Shown here one piece after another: positions 35,860 to 47,824 of a stretch of DNA of 64,000 nt. The notes under the pieces were generated by a model. The model worked only from the letters and a program-made list of their open reading frames with translations, was not told the origin of the DNA and searched no databases. Within the stretch, counting starts at the first letter, position 1. Each line of letters starts with the position of its first letter. The stretch is from Spinacia oleracea (taxonomy: Eukaryota > Streptophyta > Magnoliopsida > Caryophyllales > Amaranthaceae): the NCBI RefSeq assembly GCF_020520425.1, contig NC_079489.1:14780001-14844000 (forward strand), given 5' to 3'. The position numbers were made by a program, and so were the translations under genes.

Positions 35860-38800
35860 ATTTTCCAATCTCAAGAAAAAATGGATTTTAGACAGTGGTG
35901 CTAGTGATCATATGTGTTCAGATCTGTCATTATTCAGTTCTTTTGAATCTGTGAATGATGCTCAGCATACTATTACTATTCCTGATGGTTCAGAATTAAC
36001 AGTTAAGCACAAAGGTGTCATTCATTTAGGTGGAAATATTACACTTAAAGATGTGCTGCATATTCCTGAGTTTCAGTTCAATTTGATATCAGTATCCAAA
36101 CTTTGTTGTGATGATGGTTATTCTGTTTCATTCACAACTAATGAATGTTTACTTCAGGACCTTTCCAAGAACAAGCTTATTCTGTTTGGTAGATTGGAGA
36201 AGGGATTGTACAGTTTAAGTGAAGATTTACTGTTGTCTAGCAAGAATAAGTATGCTCTCTCTACTGTTGGGTCAGTTGCTGTCCAAGAAGCCAAACTCTG
36301 GCATCTTAGGTTGGGACATATGTCATTTGGCAAAATAAAGGGATTACAAGGAGTTGATGTATCAGGGTGCTTAGCTGAATCTTTCTGTCAGATATGCCCT
36401 TTAGCTAAGCAGGCTAGGTTTCCTTTCTCTACTAGTAGCATCAAAACAACTAGGCCTTTTGAATTAATACACATTGATGTATGGGGTCCTTACTCTATTC
36501 CTGATTCTTCTCATTGTAATCAGTTTCTTACAATTGTAGATGATCACACAAGGATGACTTGGACTCATCTTATGAGAAATAAAACAGATTCTTTGAAAAT
36601 CATGACTCAATTTCTTATTTATGTTGAAAATCAGTTTGGCTTAAAGGTTAAACATGTTAGATCAGACAATGCACCAGATTTGACAGAAGGTAGCATGAAA
36701 GAGTTGTTTCAATCAAGGGGTATTCTAAACCAGAAAAGTTGCAGCTATACACCTCAACAAAATGGGGTTGTTGAGAGAAAACACAAGCACCTACTTGAAA
36801 CAGCTAGAGCCCTCTCATTTCAATCCAATCTCCCTGATAAATACTGGAGTGAATGTATTCTTGTTGCTACTTATCTCATTAACAGAATGCCCTTGAAAAG
36901 TATCAATTTCTACACTCCTTATGAAAAGCTATTTGGTACAAAACCAGACTTGTCTCATCTAAGGGTGTTTGGATGTCTTTGCTATATTACTACTGCAAAG
37001 ACACAGAGATCAAAATTTGATCCTAGAGCTGATCCATGTGTCTTCATAGGATATCCTTGTGATCAGAAAGCATACAAGGTTCTTAACCTTGCTACTCATA
37101 AACTTGTTACATCTAGGGATGTTGTTTTTCATGAAAAACATTTTTCATATCATTTTTCATCTTCCCCCTATTCCACTTACAAAACCAAATTTTTTCTTCC
37201 AATTGTTACTGATATTTCAGATTCCTCTTCTCTTTCCATTGCTCAAAATGAAGAATCTCATATCTCTTCTCATATCTCTTCTATTTCTACTCCTTTAACT
37301 TCTCCACTTTCTGCTCACAATTCTCCTTCTTCTATACCATCTCCTTCTTCCCCAGAAACTGTTCCCACTTCTTCAGATCTCAATCAACCTTGTGCTCCTC
37401 CTCCAAGAAGGTCCACCAGAGTACCAAAACAGCCATCTCACTATCAAGATTTTATTTGTTCAAAGCCAGTTAGACATTGGTGCAACCTTGTTGCTTTTGA
37501 CCAATTACCTGACAAACAAAAGGTCATAATTGCAGCAAATATGGACTTGATTGAGCCCACCTCTTATTCTGAAGCTGTTGGTGATCATAACTGGGTTACA
37601 GCCATGGAAAAAGAGATTACAGCTCTCAACAACAATCACACATGGGATTTTGTGGTTCTTCCTAAAGGCAAGAAAGCAATTGGCTGCAAATGGGTTTACA
37701 GAATTAAGAAAAATGCTGATGGTTCTATTGAAAGGTACAAAGCCAGATTAGTGGCCAAGGGTTTCACTCAAAAATATGGTATTGATTACCATGAAACATT
37801 CTCCCCAGTTGTAAAAATGTCCACAGTTAGATGTCTAATTTCTATTGCTGCAAGCAGAAACTGGAAATTGTTCCAACTAGACATTAACAATGCCTTTTTA
37901 CATGGCAATCTTGATGAGGAAGTTTACATGAAAGTTCTTGAAGGTGTCAATGCTCCTGTTGGACATGTGTGCAAGCTTACTAAGTCCCTTTATGGCCTCA
38001 AACAAGCATCTAGGCAGTGGTTTGCCAGACTTTTAGCTGAGTTGAAATCTCAAGGGTTTACACAGTCAAAGAATGACTACTCTCTTTTCATCAAACATGA
38101 TCTTACTGACATTACAGTGGTGGCTGTTTATGTTGATGATATTATCATCACAGGATCAAATGAATCTGTTATTACTGCACTAAAGACTCATTTACATCAG
38201 ACATTTAGCATCAAAGATTTGGGATTGCTTAACTTCTTCCTAGGGATTGAAATCTGTCACACAACAGAAGGTTACATCCTTACTCAGAAGAAGTATACTA
38301 AGGAAATGCTCCATGATTGTGAACTGGATCTTTCTAAACCAGCAGTCACACCTTTCCCTTTGAATCTAAAGCTTTCTCCTGAGGGTGATCTTTATGCAAA
38401 TCCTGACTTGTATAGATGCTATGTAGGCAAGCTAAATTTTCTCACCAACACAAGACCTGACTTGGCATTTGCTGTTCAATCACTTAGTCAATTCATGCAT
38501 TCACCCAGAATTGATCACATTGCTGCTCTCACTCATACCTTGAGGTATGTTAATCACACTGTTGGTCAAGGGATTTTGCTTAGAGCTACTGATAAACTCA
38601 CACTCCAAGCTTTCTCTGATTCTGATTGGGCTGCTTGCCCTTCAACTAGAAGATCAGTAACTGGATATATTCTCTTGCTAGGCAATTCTCCTATTAGCTG
38701 GAAATCCAAGAAGCAAACAACTATATCTAAAAGCTCTTCAGAAGCTGAGTATAGAGCTATGTCACAAGCAGCTAGTGAAGTCTCTTGGATTGTAAGACTT

Positions 38801-39060
38801 CTAGAGGAATTGGGGGTCACTGGTTTACAACCTGTTCAACTTAATTGTGACAATCAATCTGCTCTTCACATTGCCACTAACCCTATTTTCCATGAAAGAA
38901 CCAAGCATATTGAGGTTGATTGCCACTTTACAAGGGATAAAGTTCTTGAAGGTCTGTTACAACTCAGCTATCTTCCTACTCAGCACCAGTTAGCTGACAT
39001 ATTCACTAAGATTCTCCCTAGTCATCAACACAGAACTCTTTCTTCCAAACTTGGTATGAC
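35860..39060 (+). CDS. Copia pol region: protease, integrase, RT, RNase H (fossil)
   Basis: In order: aspartic protease WILDSGASDHM (about 35881); integrase zinc-binding HLRLGH...CQIC (about 36301-36400) and catalytic DDE core with HIDVWGPY, VRSDNAP, NGVVERKHK (36470-36785); reverse transcriptase QLDINNAFLHG (37873) and YVDD (about 38129); RNase H SDSDWAACPSTRRSVTGY (about 38614) with SSSEAEYRAM and TKHIEVDCHF. Key motifs of each domain are present. Integrase before RT confirms copia. Confidence 0.95.
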
Positions 39061-39084
39061 TCATGTTTCACCCATCCCAAGTTT

Positions 39085-39093
39085 GAGGGGGGG
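39085..39093 (+). other. Polypurine tract
   Basis: GAGGGGGGG immediately before the 3' LTR, after AGTTT; primes plus-strand DNA in this family. Confidence 0.9.
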
Positions 39094-39519
39094 TGTTGGT
39101 GTACACACTGGTGTTGGTGTACACACTCATGCTCTCAATGCTGATATGATCAACTCAAGCTTACAGCAATGCAGCAAGCAATTTCGTGCACAAGTCAAGC
39201 AGCAACAACTGCAGCAACAACTAACTGCATCAGCCTTCTAGAATGTTCAGTGTAACTGAATTCTGTTAGAGCTATTGTTAGCTTCTGTTTCTGTTATAGA
39301 GCATGTTAGTTAGAGCTTGCTGATGTGTTAATTTGAAGCACATTGATTGGCTCCAACACGTCACCTATCATTGTATATAAAGCCAATCATGCTGTAATCT
39401 TTATTCATTCAATAAGAAAACAATCTATCTCTCTTTCTTCCTCTCTTTCTCTTTGCATTTACTGTTAAGTTGCTTAGCAACTTTCAGTTTGTGATCAACC
39501 AAGAAGGTGATCACTAACA
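39094..39519 (+). repeat. Copia 3' LTR
   Basis: Reads as identical to the 5' LTR over all 426 bases by eye. Followed by target duplication AACTT. Confidence 0.97.
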
Positions 39520-41003
39520 AACTTGATCTTTCTCAAAACAATCTTTCTGGTCCACTACCAGACTACTTGTCTACTTTTCCCTCCATATACTTGAACTTGT
39601 CCTACAACAATTTTGATGGAGTAGTTCCAACAAAAGGAGTTTTTGCAAATGCAAGTGCGGTATCTCTTGTTGGCAATATTAGGCTTTGTGGAGGAATTCG
39701 TGAGCTACATCTACCCACATGTGTGGTGAAAAAAAGAACATCTCGTCCTCTCAATTCGTGGACAATTCTGATAATTTGTGCATTTTTTGGAGTACTAGTT
39801 GCAACATATATTCATATGGTTTTACATTAAAAGTCGTCGTAGCAAGCTAAGAAGATCTACTTCATCAGACACGCTTGTGAAGGATCCGTTTTTTAAAGTG
39901 TCCTATGACATGCTACTCAAAGCAACTGATGGGTTTTCTACGGAAATCTGGTTGGGATACTAACTGCTTGCTCAAGTATTGATTTTCAAAGAAACGAGTT
40001 CAAAGCTCTTGTTTATGAGTTCATGCCCAATGGAATTGAAGTGTTGAGAGATGGTTACACGAAGATAGCAATCTGAGCCTTCTCCAAAGGGTGGATTTAG
40101 CCATTGATGTGGCTCATGCACTCAACTATCTCCATCATGAGTGTGGTAACCCGATTGTCCATGCCGACCTAAAACCAAGCAACATATTGCTAGATAATGA
40201 CATGGTTGCCCATGTATCAGATTTCGGGTTAGCAAAGGTTCTCACTCAACCCCTCCACCCAAACCAAAGCAGCTCAATTGGAATCAGGGGGACTATTGCC
40301 TATTGGTTATGCTGCTCCAGGTAATTATACCTTGTGATTGATTCGTTTGATAACCTGTTTTTTTGTCATAATTCCATGTGATATAGCATGAATTAATCTT
40401 TTTAATTTATTCATCATTACAGAAAACATTTCTTTTGTTGGTTTCTATTCCAAAGTTGAGGCTCATAACCACTATCTAATACCTACTGAAATGATCATAA
40501 ATATATAATCCCTCGGTTGTCCACATTTATTTAAAAAATTGTTTCTTGAATTTAACTGAATGAAAATTATATATGTCTTAAGAGTATGGCGTGGGAAGTG
40601 AAGTATCGCCTGAGGCCGATCTCTACAGTTACGGGATTCTCCTGCTTGAACTCATGATAAGAAAGAGACCCACCAACGATATGTTCAAGGAAGACTTCAA
40701 CCTCCATACGTATGCAAAGGTTGCATTGCCTGACCAAGTGTTGCAGATCGATTGTTGACTCTGCACTTATTGAGGATGAAAATGATGACGAAGCTGGTGA
40801 AACGGAACCAAAGCAATGCTGCACAAAAAAGAGGAGTACGTGCATGATGTTAATGGTAAAGATTGGAGTTGCTTGCTCAAGTCATTTAATTTGCCACACG
40901 ACCGTATGAAGATAACTGAAGCATTGACTGAGCTACTCAAAGCTAGAAATATCCTTTGCAATCCCAGACGTAAGCGTAACTTGCCAAGGGGTAAATACAT
41001 CTA
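39520..41003 (+). pseudogene. LRR receptor kinase relic, C-terminal part
   Basis: Last LRRs (LDLSQNNLSGPLPDYLS, SIYLNLSYNNFDGVVPTKGV), the SLVGN..LCGGI juxtamembrane cap, a membrane segment (TILIICAFFGVLVATYI), then kinase pieces. [17 protein letters not shown] joins straight onto [14 protein letters not shown]: the glycine loop and VAIK lysine are deleted. The catalytic loop reads HADLKPSN (the non-RD class normally has HCD) and DFGLAKV is kept. An intron of about 265 bp (GTAATT near 40321 to ..TTAAG at 40584) precedes EYGVGSEVSPEADLYSYGIL. Several frame changes and deletions. Subfamily XII (EFR/Xa21-like). Not functional. Confidence 0.88.
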
Positions 41004-41245
41004 AATATCTATATTTCTTACTAGTTTTGGAAATACGTACGGTTGCTAGCTTAGTCATTCCACTCACTCTTAACTCTTAAGTTATTAATGAAGATTTTGA
41101 TGCATGCATGTTCTGCAGGAGCATGACTGGTGAAGACTGGACATATATTACATGCAATCAAATGTGTTATTGATCAAGTATATATAGCCGTATATATAGG
41201 AGCCTTTAGATTCTATCTAAAGTTATTGATGATTTCTACATGCAA

Positions 41246-41368
41246 TCAACCTCCTGCTTGATTGCATGTTTGGTGGATCAAGATAGTGTTTTGAGAATGT
41301 ACTAGAATTACTCCATAAGATAGAGCAACATAGCTCATGAAAATTAAGGCTTGACTACTTTTCTCCAT
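41246..41368 (-). pseudogene. 5' fragment of a PMEI-domain inhibitor gene
   Basis: 40 codons from ATG: MEKSSQALIFMSYVAL... ending NTILIHQTCNQAGG and stop. It matches the signal peptide and first cysteine region of the intact protein at 22788-23330 (METISKALILLS... NTTLITQTCNQTPN), then breaks off at an inverted repeat (TGCAATCAA ... TTGATTGCA). The rest of the domain is absent. Could still give a tiny secreted peptide, but more likely a relic. Confidence 0.8.
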
Positions 41369-42034
41369 TTCTGAACTTGTTCTCTTTTAGGGGGTGTAGA
41401 CCGGGTAGAGATGGTTGTTAAAATCACAATTCCAATCGGATTTAAAAATGGTCTTACTAGCTATTCGATTTACGATTCTACTATTATTCTTCATTAGCTA
41501 AATTCTCGTAAATTTGAATCATGCTGAGAAAGTTTTTAATAGATAAATAATGTTAATTATAGCTTATTTTAGCTACTAAACACCATATATATTTCAATCA
41601 TTAATTTTTTCACCTATAATATAAACACTTTAAATGAAATTTGAGAATAAAATATTGATTATACTTGTTCGTAGAATCGTACTATTCGATTCAAAGTAGA
41701 ATTCCATTTAGACAATCTTGTGTGTATAAATAAATATTTTCTTCTTATTGAGATAATTTCTAAATAAAGCCTTCCCAAATTCTTATTTAAAGTAGGTGTA
41801 CAATAAACATTGTATATTATAGTAAAAGTTAAATCAAAATGTTTAAATGTTACCAAAGTATAATATAAAGGAATTTTTATGTTTTACCACCTTAAAAAAT
41901 ACAAATTTGTGTTTTACCACCTTAAAAAAATACAAATTTGTGTTTTACCACCTAAAATTCTCAAACTTTTATTTTACCACCTGAAAATATAAATAAAAAT
42001 TCATTTTACCACCTTTTAACGGAAAGTTAACGGC
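41369..42034. other. Intergenic; TTTTACCACCTT repeats
   Basis: 41872-42022 has five TTTTACCACCT words about 22-40 bp apart with ACAAATTTG between the first ones; 42016-42044 has three GTTAACGG-like words. Looks like the end of a MULE-type or MITE element that received the LINE. No gene. Confidence 0.5.
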
Positions 42035-42136
42035 AAAGTTAACGAAAATAAATAAGCAATAAGTGAACAGAAACTTTGGGTTTCCTCTCCCCCAAGTTTC
42101 CTCTCGGCGCACGATACCTTATCGTGCACCGTCGCC

Positions 42137-43412
42137 ATGGCAAGGAAAAAGGGTGGGAAATCTCAAGGTAGGAAGTGTGATGATGCAAGGAAGAAGCCTC
42201 GTGGTCCATCCTCTGATTCGCAAGCTCTCAAAACTCGTTCGATTGATGAGGTTTTGGGGGTTAAAGCTTTGGATTTTCCAGTAGAGAATGAAGTGTTTAC
42301 ACCAAAATCTGGGTTACAACATCTGCAAGCGAGATCGGAGCTGCGACATACTGGATGCAGTCCATTCACAAATCATCTGATCATCTGAACTCTGGTCGTC
42401 CTAATGTAGAGGTTGGTATGATTACTGTACCCATTTTACAACAATGCGATGAAATTTATGAGAATTTGTCTGAACATGAGCATGCTGATGATGTTAGAAC
42501 ACTAGAATCCATAGATGATGATGATGTTCCTAGCCCTGTTCAGATTGATATTGATGATATCCAGGAGGAAGTGGATTTCTGGAACTCGTCCAGTATTTGC
42601 TATATTGTGGGTGCTAATCCACCATTACATGTGATGGAGGGTTTTATCAGGCGTATCTGGAAGAAATACAATGTGGACAAGGTAGTCTTAGTGAAGAAGG
42701 GGATCTATTTGGTGCGTTTTTTTACTATGGATATGCGTGATAAGGTCATTACTGGGCACCATTTTTTGATAACAAACCAATGATTGTCAAGCCTTGGTCT
42801 GTTGATATGGATATGGAGAAAGAGGAACTCAAATCTGTGCCAATCTAGATTCAGTTGAGACTGAACTTCAAATATCGCGGAGAAAGGTCCTTGTTCAAGA
42901 TAGTAAGCCAAATAGGTAAGCCTATTAAGAGGGACACTGCTACTGTGAGTAGGGATAAGGTGCAGTTTGCTAGGGTTTTGGTTGATATGCCTATAACACA
43001 GAAGCTTCCTGATCAAGTAGCTTTTGTTAATGAGAATAGTGAGATGGTACAAGTACCTATATCATATGAATGAAGGCCAAATATTTATGAGAAGTGTAAA
43101 ATGGTGGGACATCTATCTGCTGACTGTAAGTATAGCAAGACTAAGAGAGTGTGGGTGCAGAAAACTCAACCTGTACAGCAGCAAAGTGTACCAATAGAGA
43201 AGAGTAATCCAGAAGTGGATCGGGAAGGGTTTCAAAGGTCTCTCAGACCAATCAGGGTTAGAGTTTCTAATCCAGACCCAACAACAATTAACAATCAGTT
43301 TCAAATGTTGAATGAGGTTGAGCACAGTGTCTGCAGCACAACAGAAATGGAAGGGGATGGTGACACAGAGGATGTAAGCCCAGGAGGAGGGAACTCTTCC
43401 AAATCTTATGGA
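42137..43412 (+). pseudogene. LINE ORF1 (DUF4283 / zinc knuckle)
   Basis: Starts MARKKGGKSQGRKCDDARKK, a basic RNA-binding leader. The conserved middle includes FIRRIWKKYNVDKVVLVKKG (DUF4283) and QIGKPIKRDTATVSRDKVQF. The knuckle region reads CKMVGHLSADC; the family's first cysteine is replaced by tyrosine (IYEKC). Frame changes near 42360 and 42780; in-frame stops near 42846 (PI*IQ, where W is usual) and 43072 (YE*RP, where W is usual). Encodes an RNA chaperone in intact elements. Confidence 0.85.
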
Positions 43413-44820
43413 TAGATACTTGCTTGGAATGTTAGGGGTATCAACCTTTCTCAAAAACAGGATATTGTGAAGCAGTTTTTGCACAAGTATCAAGTGGGTT
43501 TGGTTGGTCTCCTAGAGCATAAGGTGAAGCTTCCTAATCTAGGTAAGCTTTACCAAAAAATGTTTTCTGGTTGGTGTTTTACTAGTAATGCTAGTTTCCA
43601 TGAAGGGGGTAGAATAGTAGTGGCTTGGAATCCTGGTAGCTTCTCTGTTAATATTGTTGCTGTGTCAGATCAATTAATACATTGCTATGTTATTCCAGTG
43701 AGTGGTTTACCTGGTTTCTTTTGTACTTTCATTTATGCTTTTAATGAGAGTCAAAAGAGAGAGAGGTTGTGGAAGGATGTGAAGGATCTCAATACACAGG
43801 ATGCATGGATCTTATGTGGGGATCTGAATTGTGTAATGAATGTGGGGGAGAGAATTGGAGCTCCTGTGAGGAGTATGGAGATGGTTGATGTGATTGTATG
43901 CAATACTGCCAGCTAGAAGATATTAAAAGTGTGGGGAATTTTTATACATGGAACAATAAACAATCAGGGAGTGCAAGAGTGTTTTCAAAAATTGACAGAT
44001 TTATGTCAAATTCTAAATGGCAAGGGTTGTATCCTACTGCTGAGGTTTGTTTTATGACTGAGGGGTGTTTTGACCACTCTCCTGGTTTATTGGCTGTACA
44101 TCCAAGAGATGGGGGGGGGAGCCATTTAAATATTTCACAATGTGGAAGAATTCCTCTCAATTTATTTCCACTATTCAGTCTCACTGGAATAGTCAGATGC
44201 ATGGTAGTAAGATGTTCTGTGTGGTCCATAGGCTGAAGAAGGTGAAAATGGCACTAAAGGAGTTGAATAGAACAGGTTTCACAGATGTTCAGGCAACTGA
44301 CTTGGAAGCCTATCATGATATGATTGAAGCTCAGAAAGAGATGCATTTACATCCTGATGATCAAAACATTGCTGATTTGGAACTTTTGGTTGTTTCTGAA
44401 TACAAGGTTAAACATCAGGCATATGTAGAGTTTTTGAAACAAAAGGCCAAAGCTGCTTGGTTAAGAGATGGAGATGAGAACACTTCTCTTTTTCATCAAA
44501 GTATTAGGGCTAGGAATATTCAGAACCAGGTGTACAGTATACAAGATATGGATGGTGTGTGGAAAGATAAGTCAGCTGATGTTTCTAAAGCTTTTCTGAC
44601 TTATTACACTTCTCTGTTGGGTACCACTCAGCCTAATAGGAAGTCTGTTTTAAGACAAATTGTTCAAGCAGGTCCTCTTGTAACTGATCAGCACAAATGT
44701 ATTCTCAATGCACCTTATACTGCAGCTGAGGTTAAGAAGGCTTTGGCTTCTATTCCTGGTGTGAAAGCACCAGTCCCTGATGGTTTTGGTTCCTTCTTTT
44801 ACAAAGATGCATGGCACATA
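43413..44820 (+). pseudogene. LINE ORF2, endonuclease and start of reverse transcriptase
   Basis: APE-type endonuclease: LAWNVRGIN, LLEHKVKLP (family usually ETK), GGRIVVAWNP, CGDLNCVMNVGERIG, FYTWNNKQSGSARVFSKIDR, FDHSPGLLAV. Then the linker AAWLRDGDENTSLFHQSIRA and the RT opening PDGFGSFFYKDAW. Frameshifts near 43895 and at the G run near 44112. The frame is cut by the CACTA at 44821. Confidence 0.88.
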
Positions 44821-44841
44821 GTGCACTAGTAGAAAAAACCC

Positions 44842-45075
44842 CTGTTGCAGCCCCCTTGTTGCAGCGTACATGTATTAATACGCTTCAATAACCAGTCGGT
44901 CAACGCGGGTCAAACCTTTTAAAGGGTTGTTGCAGCGTACAATTTAATTGTTCCCTGCAAAAAAGTTTGTTGCAGCGTACAATTTAAAAGCCCCCTGCAA
45001 TAACCTATTTTTGTCGCAGCGTACATTTAAAAGCCCCCTGCAATAGCCCGGGTCAAAAAAAAAATTCGCTGCAAT
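44842..45075. repeat. Left subterminal repeats of the CACTA
   Basis: TTGCAGCGTACA-type words at about 44865, 44930, 44968 and 45014, alternating with CCCCTGCAA. By analogy with En/Spm these are transposase-accessory (TNPA-like) binding sites; inference. Confidence 0.8.
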
Positions 45076-46820
45076 ATTAAAATTTCATTTCTCGCGCTTA
45101 ACTCCCCTCTTCTTCCCTTACCTTTTCCTGCGTAGTCCCCAAAAAAACCCTTCCTGCGTCGCCATAGCTTACTCGTCGGTGGTTCTGGCCTCCTCGCCAG
45201 TCGCCACCTTTATTCGAAACCCTCTCCTCTTCCAAGAAAAACCACGAGCAGCTAGTGAGCTACCAGCCTACCCTCTCAGTCCTCCCATCTTCAATTCTCT
45301 GAACTTGTACCTTTCTTTCACGAAAGCCGGCCACCAAGGGTAAGACGGATTTGTAATCTCGAAATTCTGCCGCGTTCACCACCGTCTCACCACCTTCCGA
45401 TGGAGATCCAATTGGGTTCAACTACCACCGTTTCTCACCAATCGCGTTTCTCACCACCACCACCACCGCCCGTTTTTCTTCAAATTTAAGTGAATTTATG
45501 CACTACGGAGGTATATATCTCTATTCAATTTAAGATTCGGCTTATTCAATTTTTGTAAATTTGAATTAACTATTTTCCCCCAAATTTTAGGGTTTTGGCT
45601 CCATTTTATTTTTTAATCGAAAGAGGGAACGATCTACTAAGCTAGGGTTTCCTTTTTTCCTCTTTCGTTCAGAATTAGGGATTTGAGGACGCTTAATTAT
45701 CAGGATTTCATCCGCAAACTCTGCACTTAGATTTTGGGATATGGGTTGAGGTTGATTCTTTTTTGTTATGCTACTGCTCTTTAAGTATAGGCATCGGTAT
45801 GCTTCTCTTATTTCTTCTTTAAGATTTACATAATTTTTAGTGTTGATTGAAGTTGGATTTGCTGATTGTTAGAGGTTTTAGTAATCTTGTATGATATAGT
45901 AATTTATGGCAGATATGAACTATTTAAGTTTTGTTAACCATCATTTTGCCTTTAATCTCTTTGAAGAAGTTAAAATAAAATAAGACTTAAAGTTTTAGTT
46001 AGGGAACGATTAGAGCTGAGAAATACCATGTTTATCAAGTAATACTGTCATTTGATGGGAATTAGGATGTTCACTTCATATTATTAGAAGAATTGAATCC
46101 ATCTTTACTAAAATTCTTCTTTCATTGAGATGTTAATGTCTCAGGATTGAATATAGCTTTGCAATTTCACTACAATAGTATAGATTTGTGATAATTTGGG
46201 TTTCATTGTTCAACACCAGCAAAGCAAATGGAGAGGCGTCGAGATTAGGTTTCAGAAATTGATGGTGTTTTTAATGATTAAATAAGACAGCTGGTGTTGG
46301 AAATGTTGCTGGAGTTGGAACTCATTCCTGTACTGAATGTGTTTCTGAATGTGCTGCTAAATGTATGCTTCTCTTCTTTCTTCTTCAAGATTTGTATTAT
46401 TACATGGTTTACATAGTTTTCAGTATTATATTGAGGTTAGTGGATGTTTGAGGTTTTTTGTTATTCTTATATGACATACTGATTGTTAAGTAGATATGAA
46501 CTAATTAAGTTGCTAACTTTTTGACACCAGACCATACACAGCTCAAGTCAACAATGGCCCATGTTGACCTAACAACTGCAAACAGTATCCAACAAACTCA
46601 CTCCCAACTGACTTAACACACTAGCAATGAGCCTTTCTATATAGGAGTCATGTATATCTCTTCACCTTCTTTGTCTTCTTTTCTGGCTTTCTCATTTTTC
46701 AAGTCATCTGATTCTCCAGAAAGAGGAGAATGACCCTTTCTATATATCGGGTTCCCTTTATAAGCATGTATTCTCTACGTGCACCCGTTTCTATACATCT
46801 TAGGTTTTTTGCTTCTCAAA

Positions 46821-46974
46821 AATTGAGGCCAACCTGACAAGGTTGATTGCTGCAACTGAGTTTCCAGAAGGCTCCGCACCATCATGATCTTCTTTTACAC
46901 GCAAAAGAACAGAAGGGTCTTCCCCTGGGGTATTGAAATACCCTCCACCTTCCTTGTCCATGAATAACTCATCT
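46821..46974 (-). pseudogene. Captured exon of a SPATA20/thioredoxin-domain (DUF255) gene
   Basis: Minus strand, after TATCTCAAG: DELFMDKEGGGYFNTPGEDP, SVLLRVKEDHDGAEPSGNSV, AAINLVRLASIF. I recognise the six-hairpin-glycosidase-like C-terminal part of the spermatogenesis-associated protein 20 family (plant At4g03200 type); VKEDHDGAEPSGNS is its signature. The N-terminal thioredoxin domain is absent. Lies inside the CACTA, opposite in strand to the MATE exon. Confidence 0.85.
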
Positions 46975-47410
46975 TGAGATACAAAATTCTTATTATGGAC
47001 TTTGACATGGAATTTCCTTGCGAAAATTCTTAAAAGCTCATCACCTTTACCACCATTTATTGTTAAAGGGACTTTAGATCAATCATTTCCAAACAAGTTG
47101 TCTCCCAGTTAAAGTTAAGTACTTGCAAGAAAGCTATTTGATTGCATCTTCTAGATTATTGAACTGTTCTTTCTTTATAATTTTCACACATTTAAAGTTT
47201 TCATCTTTGATGTTCTTGATTGGCATAAGAAAGAAAATACAGTCTGAAATTTTATCCAACACATTGATTTTAATAACCTTCTACTTAATAATCACCATTA
47301 CAAACTTCTTAAATTAGTCTGCTTAAGTGGCCATTGTTTGTACCTACTTAAAGTGTTACTCGTACATGTTTGGATTGCCGTCTGTTTCCTTATGTTTACC
47401 TTTTTTCCAG

Positions 47411-47574
47411 GTGGATTTCTGATTGGAAGAACTGTGGCTGTTTTGATAACTATGACGATTGGGACCTCGATGGCTGCTCGTCAAGGTCCTCTAGCTATGG
47501 CTGCTCATCAAATCTGTATGCAAGTGTGGTTGGCTGTCTCTCTTTTAACTGATGGATTGGCCGCATCTGGTCAG
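47411..47574 (+). pseudogene. Captured exon of a MATE efflux transporter
   Basis: Bounded by TTTTTTCCAG acceptor and GGTATGAG donor. Encodes GFLIGRTVAVLITMTIGTSM, AARQGPLAMAAHQICMQVWL and AVSLLTDGLAASGQ, matching the transmembrane region with AAHQIC.QVWL of plant DTX/MATE proteins of the FRD3/DTX42-45 group (citrate and related exporters). One exon only, so no transporter can be made. Both splice sites are intact. Confidence 0.87.
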
Positions 47575-47824
47575 GTATGAGCTTTCATCTAACTAGGAGG
47601 TTCGATATCCAGGCTATAGGTTTTTCAGGCATCTAGACTACCTCTATTCTACAGTGCTTGTCCATTATGATTTATGATTATCACAAAAGTTGAAGATTGT
47701 GAATAATGTGTGGGTTTTAACCAAATAGGAAAAGCTTCTTGGATTAATAAGCATTTGTTGTTGTCCAAAGATCCTGATTTGTGAACAATAAACCAAATAG
47801 GAAAAGCTACATATTTTCTCAGAG

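Larger units (their letters stand above)
34217..39519 (+). mobile_element. Ty1/copia LTR retrotransposon, young, nearly whole
   Basis: Two 426-bp LTRs (34217-34642, 39094-39519), each TGTTGG...CTAACA, read as identical base for base. 5-bp target duplication AACTT (34212-34216, 39520-39524). Order is PBS, gag, protease, integrase, reverse transcriptase, RNase H, polypurine tract, which defines copia. Coding looks nearly whole, with about one break. Identical LTRs imply a recent insertion. It sits inside an LRR receptor-kinase relic that was already decayed. Confidence 0.97.

Noticed and set aside
37059-37298. Leu/Phe-rich frame inside the copia element
   Set aside because: An alternative-frame shadow of the pol region in a low-complexity stretch.
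40567-41000. Minus-strand frames over the kinase relic
   Set aside because: Shadows of the plus-strand kinase pseudogene.
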